A stretch of DNA of 43,833 bases from Gammaproteobacteria bacterium (GCA_003354005.1 PIWD01000008.1:1-43833), one strand, 5' to 3'; counted from the stretch's first letter, positions 12,494-19,571 are shown. Program-made: numbers and translations. Notes: generated by a model from the letters alone, not told the origin.

Positions 12494-12528
12494 ATGAAGA
12501 ACATGAGAAAGCTAATGGAAAATTGGGC
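12494..12528 (+). repeat. 35-bp direct repeat, copy 1 (N-terminal tag)
   Basis: The first 35 coding bases of the gene at 12494 are identical to those of the gene at 12868 (copy 2 at 12868-12902). Identity stops right after the tag, so only this segment was duplicated or exchanged. Confidence 0.85.
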
Positions 12529-12868
12529 GAACAGTCTCAATTTGAAGGAGCAAGTAGGTGCTTCTCCTGGTAGACTTAGGACCGAATGGATTGATTATTG
12601 GATTGATAGATTGGAATTGGTTTTAACCGATGAAGAACAAGAGAGTTATTATGATTATGGGCGGCTCCCAAAAAGACTAATATCATATTTCAAGGTGTGG
12701 TTTGAAACCATAATCCAAGAAGAGTATCATGAAAATGTGCGTGTTGAAATTTCAAACCGGAATGTGATAGTTCAACCATTAACAACTTTGCAAGCAAAAA
12801 AACGCCCTCTTAGCCAAGAGGAGATTGATGATTTTGCTGCTCGTATTGATCGAGGGGATGTTTGGTGA
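12494..12868 (+). CDS. MKNMRKLMENWA-tagged protein 1 (124 aa)
   Basis: It begins MKNMRKLMENWA, encoded by the same 35 bases that start the next gene. The rest (WIDYWIDRLELVLTDEEQES, then helical segments and a beta-like VRVEISNRNVIVQPL) is unrelated to the neighbour. Short N-terminal tags of this kind in large phages can be capsid-targeting propeptides removed by the head protease, which in T4 cuts after L/I-x-E; LME at residues 7-9 would fit. That role is inference. Confidence 0.6.
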   Translation: MKNMRKLMENWANSLNLKEQVGASPGRLRTEWIDYWIDRLELVLTDEEQESYYDYGRLPKRLISYFKVWFETIIQEEYHENVRVEISNRNVIVQPLTTLQAKKRPLSQEEIDDFAARIDRGDVW

Positions 12869-12902
12869 TGAAGAACATGAGAAAGCTAATGGAAAATTGG
12901 GC
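12868..12902 (+). repeat. 35-bp direct repeat, copy 2 (N-terminal tag)
   Basis: Identical to 12494-12528; it encodes the start MKNMRKLMENW plus two bases of the next codon. Perfect nucleotide identity over 35 bases against unrelated downstream sequence points to recent tag transfer. Confidence 0.85.
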
Positions 12903-13083
12903 AGATTGGCCACGACCAAAGAAAAAGCCTTATACACCTCCGTCACCAACAGAAGAAGACATTGCACGATCTAAAGCCATAGAAAAATGGACTAATTTTT
13001 TTCAAGCTGGTGGGTTTGGTTTTGAGGCACGCGCTATAGATTTTAGCGATGTGGCGCCAGAACTAATTGAACTTCTCGGCTAA
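12868..13083 (+). CDS. MKNMRKLMENWA-tagged protein 2 (71 aa)
   Basis: Start ATG 12868 shares a base with the preceding stop (TGATG). After the shared tag comes a Pro/Lys-rich linker (WPRPKKKPYTPPSPTEEDI) and a short helical domain ending ELIELLG. If the tag is a cleavable propeptide, the mature product would be about 60 residues. Function unknown. Confidence 0.6.
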   Translation: MKNMRKLMENWADWPRPKKKPYTPPSPTEEDIARSKAIEKWTNFFQAGGFGFEARAIDFSDVAPELIELLG

Positions 13084-13124
13084 ACAATTCAATCATATTT
13101 ACAACGAAAATAACCTAACCTAAA

Positions 13125-13192
13125 GCACCGAGGCGCAGGGCGCGAAGTAGCCTCCAAAACTACGATGCGAGGTTCGATACCTTGTCGGTGTG
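13125..13192 (+). tRNA. tRNA-Trp (anticodon CCA)
   Basis: Acceptor GCACCGA pairs with TCGGTGT. Anticodon loop CTCCAAA gives CCA within stem GTAG/CTAC plus one C-A mismatch. T arm is CGAGG-TTCGATA-CCTTG. The D arm is reduced to GCGC-AGG-GCGC, making it only 68 bases. Discriminator is G, as in bacterial tRNA-Trp. Confidence 0.78.
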
Positions 13193-13208
13193 CCTTAAAA
13201 GAAATAAA

Positions 13209-13484
13209 ATGAATGACTGGAAAAATGAATCGGAAGCTCAGAGATTACATTGGGATTGGTTCGGTGAGTGCAGAACGTGCAAGTGGTGGACTGGCATTAG
13301 AACAAGCTGGCCGCAAGGCTCCAGACCAAGGGAATCTTTCAGGGCTAAATGTTCAAACAATGCTTCTGATGGCTTTGATGAAGAGGTGAGTTGTGATGGC
13401 GATTGTCCAGAGTGGGATAGCTATGATGTTGACGCTGCTTTGTATGTGTTAGAGGAAGACGAAAAATTGAAAAAGCAAGTATGA
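13209..13484 (+). CDS. Cys-rich small protein, possible zinc finger (91 aa)
   Basis: ATG 13209 (MNDWKNESEAQRLHWDWFGE) is chosen; earlier in-frame codons lie in the tRNA. Four to five cysteines occur as CRTCKWW, then CSNN and CDGDCPEW, suited to one zinc site. The remainder is Trp-rich with an acidic C-terminus. Function unknown. It lies between tRNA-Trp and tRNA-Glu. Confidence 0.5.
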   Translation: MNDWKNESEAQRLHWDWFGECRTCKWWTGIRTSWPQGSRPRESFRAKCSNNASDGFDEEVSCDGDCPEWDSYDVDAALYVLEEDEKLKKQV

Positions 13485-13492
13485 ATTAACAA

Positions 13493-13565
13493 GTCCCCAT
13501 AGTTTAATTGGTTAAAATTCTGGACTCTCAATCCGGCGCTCTCGGTTCAAATCCGGGTGGGGATA
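13493..13565 (+). tRNA. tRNA-Glu (anticodon CTC)
   Basis: Acceptor GTCCCCA pairs with TGGGGAT. Anticodon arm CTGGA-CTCTCAA-TCCGG gives CTC, reading GAG. T arm is CTCGG-TTCAAAT-CCGGG. D region has the usual TTAATTGGTTAAAA form. Confidence 0.88.
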
Positions 13566-13586
13566 CTTAAAAAAAAAGGAACTCAA

Positions 13587-13967
13587 ATGCTCAAATTCTC
13601 CAGAGACACAAAAGTATATCCAAAAGAGCGGGCAAATCAGCTTTCCAAAGAACAAACTGACGTCTGGAGTAGATATGGCTTCATTGGTCACATGCTTGAA
13701 CCGTATCGCTATGGTCCAAAAACTTTTGTAGAAGTGGTCGAGGCTTGCCACAAATATAATGATCAAGAGAAGGAACCACCAATTGATCCTGCAGAAGTAG
13801 CAGAAGGTTTGTTGAGATTAGCGGACGTTAGTTTAATTCAGGTTCACACAGAGCAGCCTGAATCAGCTAGAGAATCTTATGAGATGTGTATAGCTGCGAA
13901 TAGTCCATTGTCAGATATGTCAAAAAGTGTGATTCGTGGATTTTTCTTAACTGTATTTGATGAGTAA
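13587..13967 (+). CDS. hypothetical protein (126 aa)
   Basis: AAGGA precedes ATG 13587. The protein is helical (FVEVVEACHKYNDQEKEPPI, then AEVAEGLLRLADVSLIQVHT), with an organisation reminiscent of small winged-helix proteins, but no conserved motif supports that. Followed after 6 bases by a membrane protein gene. Confidence 0.5.
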   Translation: MLKFSRDTKVYPKERANQLSKEQTDVWSRYGFIGHMLEPYRYGPKTFVEVVEACHKYNDQEKEPPIDPAEVAEGLLRLADVSLIQVHTEQPESARESYEMCIAANSPLSDMSKSVIRGFFLTVFDE

Positions 13968-13973
13968 ACAAAA

Positions 13974-14285
13974 ATGACAGTTAGTTTATATTTTGGGATT
14001 GGCGGCATTCTCGCGGCCATTGTTCTCTTGGTTTTGGTTTTTGTATATATTTTCGTTGATGATCTCGATGAGCAACTTCTCAATGAGGTTGGGCTCGGTA
14101 CAGTATTTTTTGGATGGTACGCATGGCCCCTTGTCCTCGCTTTGTTGGTCGGTATGTCTATGGCGCTTGGTTTATCTACGCTTCGTGATAAGCGAATTAG
14201 TTATAGCAAAACAAAGAAACAGATCATTAAAAGCAAAATAGATTTGTCGTCCATTGGCGGCTTGTCGGAAGTAAAAGATAAATGA
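13974..14285 (+). CDS. membrane protein with two transmembrane segments (103 aa)
   Basis: Residues 6-27 (FGIGGILAAIVLLVLVFVYI) and about 44-68 (TVFFGWYAWPLVLALLVGMS) are strongly hydrophobic. Between them lies an acidic loop, and the C-terminus is Lys-rich and probably cytoplasmic. No family is recognised. It overlaps the next gene by 4 bases (ATGA). Confidence 0.6.
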   Translation: MTVSLYFGIGGILAAIVLLVLVFVYIFVDDLDEQLLNEVGLGTVFFGWYAWPLVLALLVGMSMALGLSTLRDKRISYSKTKKQIIKSKIDLSSIGGLSEVKDK

Positions 14286-14647
14286 ATAAAGAATCAGAAA
14301 CCAAAGTTGAAGTTCATTATAAAATCTATGATCCACAAACAAAGAAATATTCAACTGGAGGTTACCATCCAGGGTGGAATGATGAAGGCAAAACGTGGAA
14401 ACAGCTGGGACACTTAAAAAATCATTTGAATTGCTTGATAAGAAATGCCTCATATCAAAAACAAAAAAGAGAATATCCATATCACAAAGACGTTCAATTA
14501 ATTTCTTTTATGGTCGTAACAACAACAACGTTAACTGATACAGAACTTGTGACAGATTTAATCAAAGAAATGGATGCTAAAAAAGAAGCTAAGCGACAAA
14601 GAGCCACTGAAGTGTGGGCTGATAAATTGAGAGGAATTTGTGGCTAA
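14282..14647 (+). CDS. hypothetical protein (121 aa)
   Basis: It starts at an ATGA overlap. Residues 8-25 (KVEVHYKIYDPQTKKYSTGG) and the later WKQLGHLKNHLN segment suggest a small alpha/beta domain; the C-terminal helix is Lys/Glu-rich. No motif is identified. The next small gene starts within its last codons. Confidence 0.55.
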   Translation: MNKESETKVEVHYKIYDPQTKKYSTGGYHPGWNDEGKTWKQLGHLKNHLNCLIRNASYQKQKREYPYHKDVQLISFMVVTTTTLTDTELVTDLIKEMDAKKEAKRQRATEVWADKLRGICG

Positions 14648-14816
14648 TGTTAAAGCGGGTGATTTGTTTATATCACCATATGGCACTATTATTTATTTTG
14701 CACTGTCTGACTTAAAAAACAGACATTGGGATTTTATAAGGATGAGCCTTTTGCGTGAAAAGGTTCATATAACTAGTGATTATCGAGCACCTGACTCTCG
14801 GTGGAAGAGATTTTAA
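14640..14816 (+). CDS. KPGSLFI-family small protein, copy 4 (58 aa, GTG start)
   Basis: Frame GTG 14640 to TAA 14814-14816 encodes ANVKAGDLFISPYGTIIYFA and onward, the family core seen at 6259-6890 and 15018-15417. It overlaps both neighbours (8 and 16 bases). The start could also be read from an internal site, but the core needs this frame. Function unknown. Confidence 0.55.
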   Translation: MANVKAGDLFISPYGTIIYFALSDLKNRHWDFIRMSLLREKVHITSDYRAPDSRWKRF

Positions 14817-15025
14817 AACAAATGTTCTCAGAGAAACTAAATCGTGACTTAATTTATGAAGAGATCATAGAGCTTTCGTTCGCAGTAAAAAAGCTAAAAA
14901 ACTCGCCCTTAGGCTCCAACGCGCAAGCGTCTGACATGCTGGCACAGATGGCCGCTTACTTAGCCTCTGAGATTGAAAAAATGCCGTATTTCCCAAGAAA
15001 TCGAAGGTTAGAGCAGGATGGATGA
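14801..15025 (+). CDS. hypothetical protein (74 aa), GTG start
   Basis: GTG 14801 begins EEILKQMFSEKLNRDLIYEE; ATG 14822 is an alternative. The product is helical and acidic, with a central LAQMAAYLASEIEKM helix. It sits between two KPGSLFI-family members and overlaps both. Function unknown. Confidence 0.5.
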   Translation: MEEILKQMFSEKLNRDLIYEEIIELSFAVKKLKNSPLGSNAQASDMLAQMAAYLASEIEKMPYFPRNRRLEQDG

Positions 15026-15227
15026 GGTTGATTCTGTGTACACATACAAAGTAGAGCCTGGTGACTTGTTTATAAAGACAAATGACCCTTACAAAGCTTA
15101 TATTTCTTTTGTAATATCAAACGAGCCATGTATTACTTTGGATTGGGACCACGAACATATTGTTTTCGATAAGTGTGCATCCGGGGTTTTTCATTATTAT
15201 ATTGATGACTGGAGGAAGTGTGATTAA
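15018..15227 (+). CDS. KPGSLFI-family small protein, copy 5 (69 aa)
   Basis: Starts at ATG 15018 in the end of the previous gene. After a short N-terminal extension it reads YKVEPGDLFIKTNDPYKAYI, then ITLDWDHEHIVFD and a C-terminal DDWRKCD. It is the closest relative of copy 6: both share the T-L-D-x-D-H, F-D-K and W-x-K-C-D elements. Confidence 0.6.
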   Translation: MDEVDSVYTYKVEPGDLFIKTNDPYKAYISFVISNEPCITLDWDHEHIVFDKCASGVFHYYIDDWRKCD

Positions 15228-15417
15228 CATTAACATGCCTGATGACGTACACGATGTGATTGCCGGTGATTTGTTTATTGGTTTGAGTGGGAACAACTTT
15301 TTTTCCTTTGTTTTATCAATTGACCCTTTTGTCACTTTAGATTGTGATCATGGAGATTTAAGTTTTGATAAAGCTTATTTTCGATTTTATTTTGGTGAAT
15401 GGGAGAAATGTGATTAA
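15220..15417 (+). CDS. KPGSLFI-family small protein, copy 6 (65 aa)
   Basis: GGAGG at 15211-15215 lies 4 bases before GTG 15220; ATG 15235 is an alternative start. The core is VIAGDLFIGLSGNNFFSFVL, then VTLDCDHGDLSFDKAYF and GEWEKCD. It is a tandem duplicate of copy 5. Its stop overlaps the stop of the opposite-strand protease gene. Confidence 0.6.
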   Translation: MININMPDDVHDVIAGDLFIGLSGNNFFSFVLSIDPFVTLDCDHGDLSFDKAYFRFYFGEWEKCD

Positions 15418-16175
15418 TCAGGGATGCTGTCGAAGAAATTTTTTAGACCATTCACATTGATCATGTATGCCATTCCCGGAACTCTAGTGTTTATCATAAC
15501 CAAAATTCCAATAATTTGATCATTTGCATTTAATGCCATTGAGCCAGAAGAACCTATTTGGCTAGGTACCCAACATAGACTATAGTTTTTGCTAATCGCC
15601 CCGTGATAAATTCCATAAAACAGTGGCACGGTCCGCTGCCCACCTTCAATAAAGACGATACCAAAAGGCGAAGCAATATTCTTTATTAGCTCGCCTTTTT
15701 CTGGTTCTACTTCAGAGACAGGAACAACCCAAAGCCCCGCGGGTTTGTCTACCGTCAGCAAGCACAGATCCATTAAACCTGGTTCGAATTTTGAATAGAT
15801 TAGATTTGATGCGTGCTTTGCCCCATTAATATCTGTAACTGAAAAAGACTGGCCAGCTCCATTTGGGCTTTGTTCGCAAAGGTGGCCTGCTGTTAAGACG
15901 GTAACTTGTCTTTTATATGAAACAAGAACGCCAGATCCCGTCGCGCCCCCGACGGGAACGGCGATAGTAACCAGCCCGCCCAGTATTGGCTTTTCCGCCC
16001 AAATAGTTTTTTCTACTTTGACATAGCTTTCAACAGGGAAATATCTTGAGATTTTTTGTTTAATTTGACCCTTTGTTTCGGGGACCCGAATTGAACAATT
16101 GGGTATCAAAAAGGTGGCAGCAAGAAGCAAAAGAAGTTTTTTTAGAATGCCTTTAAATCTTGCTGTTTCCTTCAT
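15414..16175 (-). CDS. exported trypsin-like serine protease (253 aa)
   Basis: This is the only minus-strand gene in the window. AGGAGG lies 7 bases before the chosen ATG at 16175. The N-terminus is a signal sequence (GILKKLLLLLAATFLIPNCS) with Cys27 as a possible lipidation site, although the lipobox LIPNC is not ideal. A chymotrypsin-fold catalytic triad is visible: His98 in LTAGHLC, Asp136 in GLMDLCLL and Ser210 in IGSSGSMAL. This matches the HtrA/trypsin-like S1 group, without a PDZ domain. It probably acts in the periplasm or outer envelope of the host. Opposite orientation suggests independent regulation, as for morons expressed outside the lytic programme. Confidence 0.78.
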   Translation of the reverse strand: MKETARFKGILKKLLLLLAATFLIPNCSIRVPETKGQIKQKISRYFPVESYVKVEKTIWAEKPILGGLVTIAVPVGGATGSGVLVSYKRQVTVLTAGHLCEQSPNGAGQSFSVTDINGAKHASNLIYSKFEPGLMDLCLLTVDKPAGLWVVPVSEVEPEKGELIKNIASPFGIVFIEGGQRTVPLFYGIYHGAISKNYSLCWVPSQIGSSGSMALNANDQIIGILVMINTRVPGMAYMINVNGLKNFFDSIPD

Positions 16176-16250
16176 AAAAGAGCCTCCTACCACTAGTAAA
16201 TATGAAATTCTTGACAATATTTATTAATGGCACACCCAAAGGAGCACTAC

Positions 16251-17564
16251 GTGACCAAGAAAATTTATGTTCTTGATACTAGTGTTTATCTTACAGATGC
16301 AAATTCGATATATGGCTTTGGTGCAAATGACATCATTGTACCATTGTGCGTGTTGGATGAAATAGATAAACACAAAAATAGACCTGATGCGGTCGGTACT
16401 CAAGCAAGAAGCATTATTCGAAAACTTGATTCTCTTAGGGAGAAGGGGAATTTATTTAAGGGTGTTCGAATAGAGAAAGGGCATGGTTTAATCTATGTCA
16501 AGAATTTTGAAAGAGAGCAGTTGCCCGATAGTTTTGATATACAATCTCGGGATAATCAGATTCTCGCAGTTGCGTTGACAAAATCTAAAGAGGAGCCAAA
16601 AAGAAAAGTTATTGTTGTTTCTCGTGATATTAACTTAAGGGTCAAGTGTGATGGCATTGGGTTGTTGACTGAGAACTTTAATGTCGATCAGGCGGCTATG
16701 AACTCAGATGAAATTTATAGTGGGTTCAGGAAAGTATTGGTTGACGAGCAATTGATTAATAATTTTTATACAGGCCAAGATGTTTTTTTGGATCAAGAAC
16801 CCAATATTGCATTAACTCCGAATCAATTTGTAATGCTTGTGTCAAATTCAAATGAGAAAAAGACAGCATTGGCAAGGTTTTTCTCATTGGGCCAACCATT
16901 GACACAAATTAGAAACTTTAAGAAGTCTGGTGTTTTTGGCCTGAAACCAAAAAATAAAGAACAAAGCTTTGCCTTGGATTTGTTAATGGATCCAACATTG
17001 CCACTTGTGACGCTTGCTGGGAAGAGCGGCACAGGCAAGACGCTGTGTGCAATTGCGGCAGGTCTCCAGCAAACATTAGAACCTGGAGCGCCTTACAAAA
17101 AAGTTATTGTAACGAAGCCAGTGCAGCCTATGGGTCGTGATATAGGCTTCCTCCCAGGCTCGGCTGAAGAAAAATTAATGCCTTGGCTCAAGCCAATCCA
17201 AGATAATCTTGAATTTCTACTTAACAAAAGTGCATTTGAGATGTATCTTGATAGTGGAGTCATCGAAATTGAAGCAATGACCTTCATTCGTGGCCGTTCG
17301 ATAGCTAATGCTTTTATCATCTTGGACGAGGCACAAAATTTGAGCTTGCATGAAATAAAAACAGTTCTAACACGCATAAGCCACGGATCAAAGATTGTGC
17401 TCACTGGAGATATAGAGCAGGTCGACAAAGCTTACATTGACGAAATGACAAATGGCTTGACGCATGTAATAGAAAAATTTAAAGAACATGATATCTCTGG
17501 CCACGTTACATTTGTAAAGGGCGAACGTTCAAAGTTGGCCACAATAGCATCAAGGGTTTTATAA
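16251..17564 (+). CDS. phoH: PhoH-like ATPase with N-terminal PIN domain
   Basis: GTG 16251 is chosen: AAAGGAG (16238-16244) is 6 bases upstream and the protein then begins TKKIYVLDTSVYLTDANSIY, the normal PIN-domain start; ATG 16227 would place this site inside the gene. The PIN nuclease domain covers about residues 1-145 with the expected Asp residues (LDTSV, VLDEIDKH, SRDINL). The PhoH ATPase follows, with Walker A GKSGTGKT near residue 256, Walker B FIILDEAQN near 354 and TGDIEQVD. Length (438) fits the PIN-PhoH (YlaK) type. It acts on RNA; PhoH genes are common in large and marine phages. Confidence 0.92.
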   Translation: MTKKIYVLDTSVYLTDANSIYGFGANDIIVPLCVLDEIDKHKNRPDAVGTQARSIIRKLDSLREKGNLFKGVRIEKGHGLIYVKNFEREQLPDSFDIQSRDNQILAVALTKSKEEPKRKVIVVSRDINLRVKCDGIGLLTENFNVDQAAMNSDEIYSGFRKVLVDEQLINNFYTGQDVFLDQEPNIALTPNQFVMLVSNSNEKKTALARFFSLGQPLTQIRNFKKSGVFGLKPKNKEQSFALDLLMDPTLPLVTLAGKSGTGKTLCAIAAGLQQTLEPGAPYKKVIVTKPVQPMGRDIGFLPGSAEEKLMPWLKPIQDNLEFLLNKSAFEMYLDSGVIEIEAMTFIRGRSIANAFIILDEAQNLSLHEIKTVLTRISHGSKIVLTGDIEQVDKAYIDEMTNGLTHVIEKFKEHDISGHVTFVKGERSKLATIASRVL

Positions 17565-17864
17565 ATGGCAGAAGTAGAATTCAAAAACGAAGAAGATTTC
17601 AAGAGCGAACACCTGGAAGAGACAGTAGAGCCAGAAGATGAACTTAAAGAGTTCCTGGTTGACTATGTTGGTCGCAGATATGGGCCAGCAGAAAATGAGG
17701 TAACAGTAGAGATGATTTTGGATATACTATCAGTGGACTTCCCAGAGATTCTTCTTGGCCTCGCAGAACAAAATTTCATGCGGGGGTATGAACAGGCGGT
17801 AGCAGATTATGACTTTGAAGATTCAAAAGAGACCACGGAAGCGCCGGGAATTTCACATATATAA
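17565..17864 (+). CDS. hypothetical acidic protein (99 aa)
   Basis: It begins immediately after the phoH stop. The first 30 residues are strongly acidic; the middle contains VEMILDILSVDFPEILLGLA, a helix pair. The pattern resembles small phage proteins located near peptidase genes, but I cannot name a family. The next gene overlaps its 3' end by 56 bases. Confidence 0.55.
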   Translation: MAEVEFKNEEDFKSEHLEETVEPEDELKEFLVDYVGRRYGPAENEVTVEMILDILSVDFPEILLGLAEQNFMRGYEQAVADYDFEDSKETTEAPGISHI

Positions 17865-18474
17865 CACACCGGTATTTATCAAGGATTTCTTTCTGAAGGA
17901 CATTGATATGCCAGCGGTGGTAGAGGTTATAAAGCAAAAGGTCCCACGGCGAGTGTTTTATGGTTTGGATGCCATTTACGTTGGCCAATTCCCAGATATA
18001 GAAGAAAGGAATTTAACCGCATTATACCAAAATGGTGCAATTTATGTCTCAAATGATCAGGATGACGAAGAAGATCTTATTGATGACATAATTCATGAAT
18101 TCGCTCATTTTCTTGAAGAATATTTGGAAGACGAAATCTATGGAGACTACGCACTTGAGGAGGAGTTTCTCAAGAAGCGCAAAATTCTGCTTAACATTTT
18201 ACGAGAAGCCGGATATACTCTTGACAAGAAGCCGTTCCTGAGCCCGGAATACTCTGAAGATTTTGATGACTTTTTGTACCATTATGTTGGATACGAACAA
18301 TTGGCAACATTATCGGCAGGTGTCTTTTTTTCACCTTATGGCGCGACGTCATTAAAAGAGTATTGGGCGAATGGTTTCGAAGCTTATTTGGATGGGCAAG
18401 CCAAAGCTCTGGCAAAAGTTAGTCCAGCATTATTTAACATTGTTGACAGGTTGATACAAAATTATGGAATTTGA
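17809..18474 (+). CDS. phage zinc metallopeptidase (HExxH)
   Basis: The zinc-binding motif HEFAH lies in DLIDDIIHEFAHFLEEYL at about residues 92-109, and EYWANGFEAYLDG near residue 190 would supply the third ligand and active-site neighbourhood. The flanking segments YQNGAIYVSNDQDDEEDLID and YVGYEQLATLSAGVFFSPYG match a family of putative metallopeptidases common in large and T4-like phages. Start ATG 17809 keeps the N-terminal strand region; ATG 17908 has a better ribosome binding site (AAGGA) and is a possible shorter start. The substrate is unknown; it is likely intracellular because there is no signal peptide. Confidence 0.75.
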   Translation: MTLKIQKRPRKRREFHIYNTPVFIKDFFLKDIDMPAVVEVIKQKVPRRVFYGLDAIYVGQFPDIEERNLTALYQNGAIYVSNDQDDEEDLIDDIIHEFAHFLEEYLEDEIYGDYALEEEFLKKRKILLNILREAGYTLDKKPFLSPEYSEDFDDFLYHYVGYEQLATLSAGVFFSPYGATSLKEYWANGFEAYLDGQAKALAKVSPALFNIVDRLIQNYGI

Positions 18475-18853
18475 AATTATCAAGGGGGAAACCTCAATTA
18501 TTGTTAGAGTGAAGGTAAAGGTAAGAAAGCTCGCGAGGGACAAAAAAGAACAATGCACCACACCTGCTGTTTTGGAGCACTTGCGAGACAATAATATAGA
18601 GGTCGGGAAGCTTCGCAAACGTGGCTATGTCAACAATTATGCTTCACCACCGCAGAGTGAAGATGATTGGGTTTTTGATAAACCCATCGCCCCGCCCGCA
18701 AAAAAGACAAAAAAGAAGGCAACACATGGCAGGCGACCGCCGCGCAAGACCACCAAAAAAGATTCCACTGGAGAAGATAAGTTACTCGGAGTGGAAGGTA
18801 GCACACGAGTGCCTGTGGCGGCACAAGAAACGTTACCAGGAAAGAGTAACTGA
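18464..18853 (+). CDS. hypothetical protein with Lys-rich tail (129 aa)
   Basis: Starts in the end of the metallopeptidase gene. Residues 1-75 look like a small domain (IIVRVKVKVRKLARDKKEQC, then VLEHLRDNNIEVGKLRKRGY). It then runs into a Pro/Lys-rich tail (PPAKKTKKKATHGRRPPRK) that overlaps the start of the nuclease gene by 128 bases in another frame. The tail may be genuine basic sequence or simply a consequence of the overlap. Function unknown; nucleic-acid binding is possible. Confidence 0.5.
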   Translation: MEFEIIKGETSIIVRVKVKVRKLARDKKEQCTTPAVLEHLRDNNIEVGKLRKRGYVNNYASPPQSEDDWVFDKPIAPPAKKTKKKATHGRRPPRKTTKKDSTGEDKLLGVEGSTRVPVAAQETLPGKSN

Positions 18854-19571
18854 TTTTCAAGAAAATCCATATTTATCCTTCGGTAATGCAATGCACAAGA
18901 CTGCAGAGGCAGCTGTGCAGCTGCGCGAACAAAATAAATTAGATTCATTCAATCCAGTCAAAGACTTCTTGGCCAACTTCAAGGAAGAGATAGAGATTCT
19001 CCGAGAGGCACTTGAGCCAGAGAAATTGGCAAGTTTTGAGAAGCTTGTCGTAGATATGATAACGCAAGGGCGAGACCTTGCAGAGTTAATCCTCCCAGCC
19101 CTGGAAGAGAATTTCCCTGGATATAAGTTGGTTTCTGTGGAGGAATACATCAATCAAGAGATTCAAGATTATACCGAGCATCCGTTAAGATTCACGGGTC
19201 TGATTGATCTCATGATTCTCACGCCAGATGGCAAGCTTCATATTATAGATTGGAAGACGTCGACTTGGGGTTGGGACGCGAGAAAGAAGAGTGATAAGTT
19301 ATTTGTTTACCAGCTGAGTTTTTACAAGAAGTTCTTATGTCAAATGTGTGACGTTGATCCAAAGGACGTTGAGACACATTTCATTCTTTTAAAGCGCACA
19401 CCAAAAACAAAGAAGATTGAGGTGGTAAGAGTGACAAATGGCCCAAAGAGGATTGAGAATGCTCACAAAGCGTTATTGGCAGTTGTAAAGAATTTGAATG
19501 CTGGAAAAGTTTTCAAGAATCGGTTGAATTGTAAGTGGTGTGAATTTTATAAAACGGAGCATTGTAGGTGA
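18726..19571 (+). CDS. PD-(D/E)XK nuclease, Cas4/AddB-like
   Basis: The chosen start ATG 18726 gives MAGDRRARPPKKIPLEKISY; the frame is open further upstream. The fold is recognised from LSFGNAMHKTAEAAVQL (motif I His), GLIDLMILTPDGKLHIIDWK (catalytic Asp and the D-x-K motif) and the later YQLSFYKKFL helix. At the C-terminus, NCKWCEFYKTEHCR carries cysteines like those that bind a 4Fe-4S cluster in Cas4 and AddB-type nucleases. The length of 281 is typical. The likely role is DNA recombination or end processing. It overlaps the previous gene. Confidence 0.8.
   Translation: MAGDRRARPPKKIPLEKISYSEWKVAHECLWRHKKRYQERVTDFQENPYLSFGNAMHKTAEAAVQLREQNKLDSFNPVKDFLANFKEEIEILREALEPEKLASFEKLVVDMITQGRDLAELILPALEENFPGYKLVSVEEYINQEIQDYTEHPLRFTGLIDLMILTPDGKLHIIDWKTSTWGWDARKKSDKLFVYQLSFYKKFLCQMCDVDPKDVETHFILLKRTPKTKKIEVVRVTNGPKRIENAHKALLAVVKNLNAGKVFKNRLNCKWCEFYKTEHCR

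Noticed and set aside
16211-16239. TTGACA upstream of phoH as a promoter
   Set aside because: The sequence 17 bases downstream (ACCCAA) does not resemble a -10 element.
16227-16250. ATG 16227 as the phoH start
   Set aside because: It would place a strong ribosome binding site inside the gene and add eight residues not expected before the PIN domain; GTG 16251 fits spacing and homology better.
18690-18730. Slippery A-AAA-AAG heptamers that might fuse the gene at 18464 to the PD-(D/E)XK nuclease
   Set aside because: The heptamers are in the right phase for a -1 shift, but the nuclease lies in the +1 frame relative to the upstream gene, so a -1 shift would not join them.
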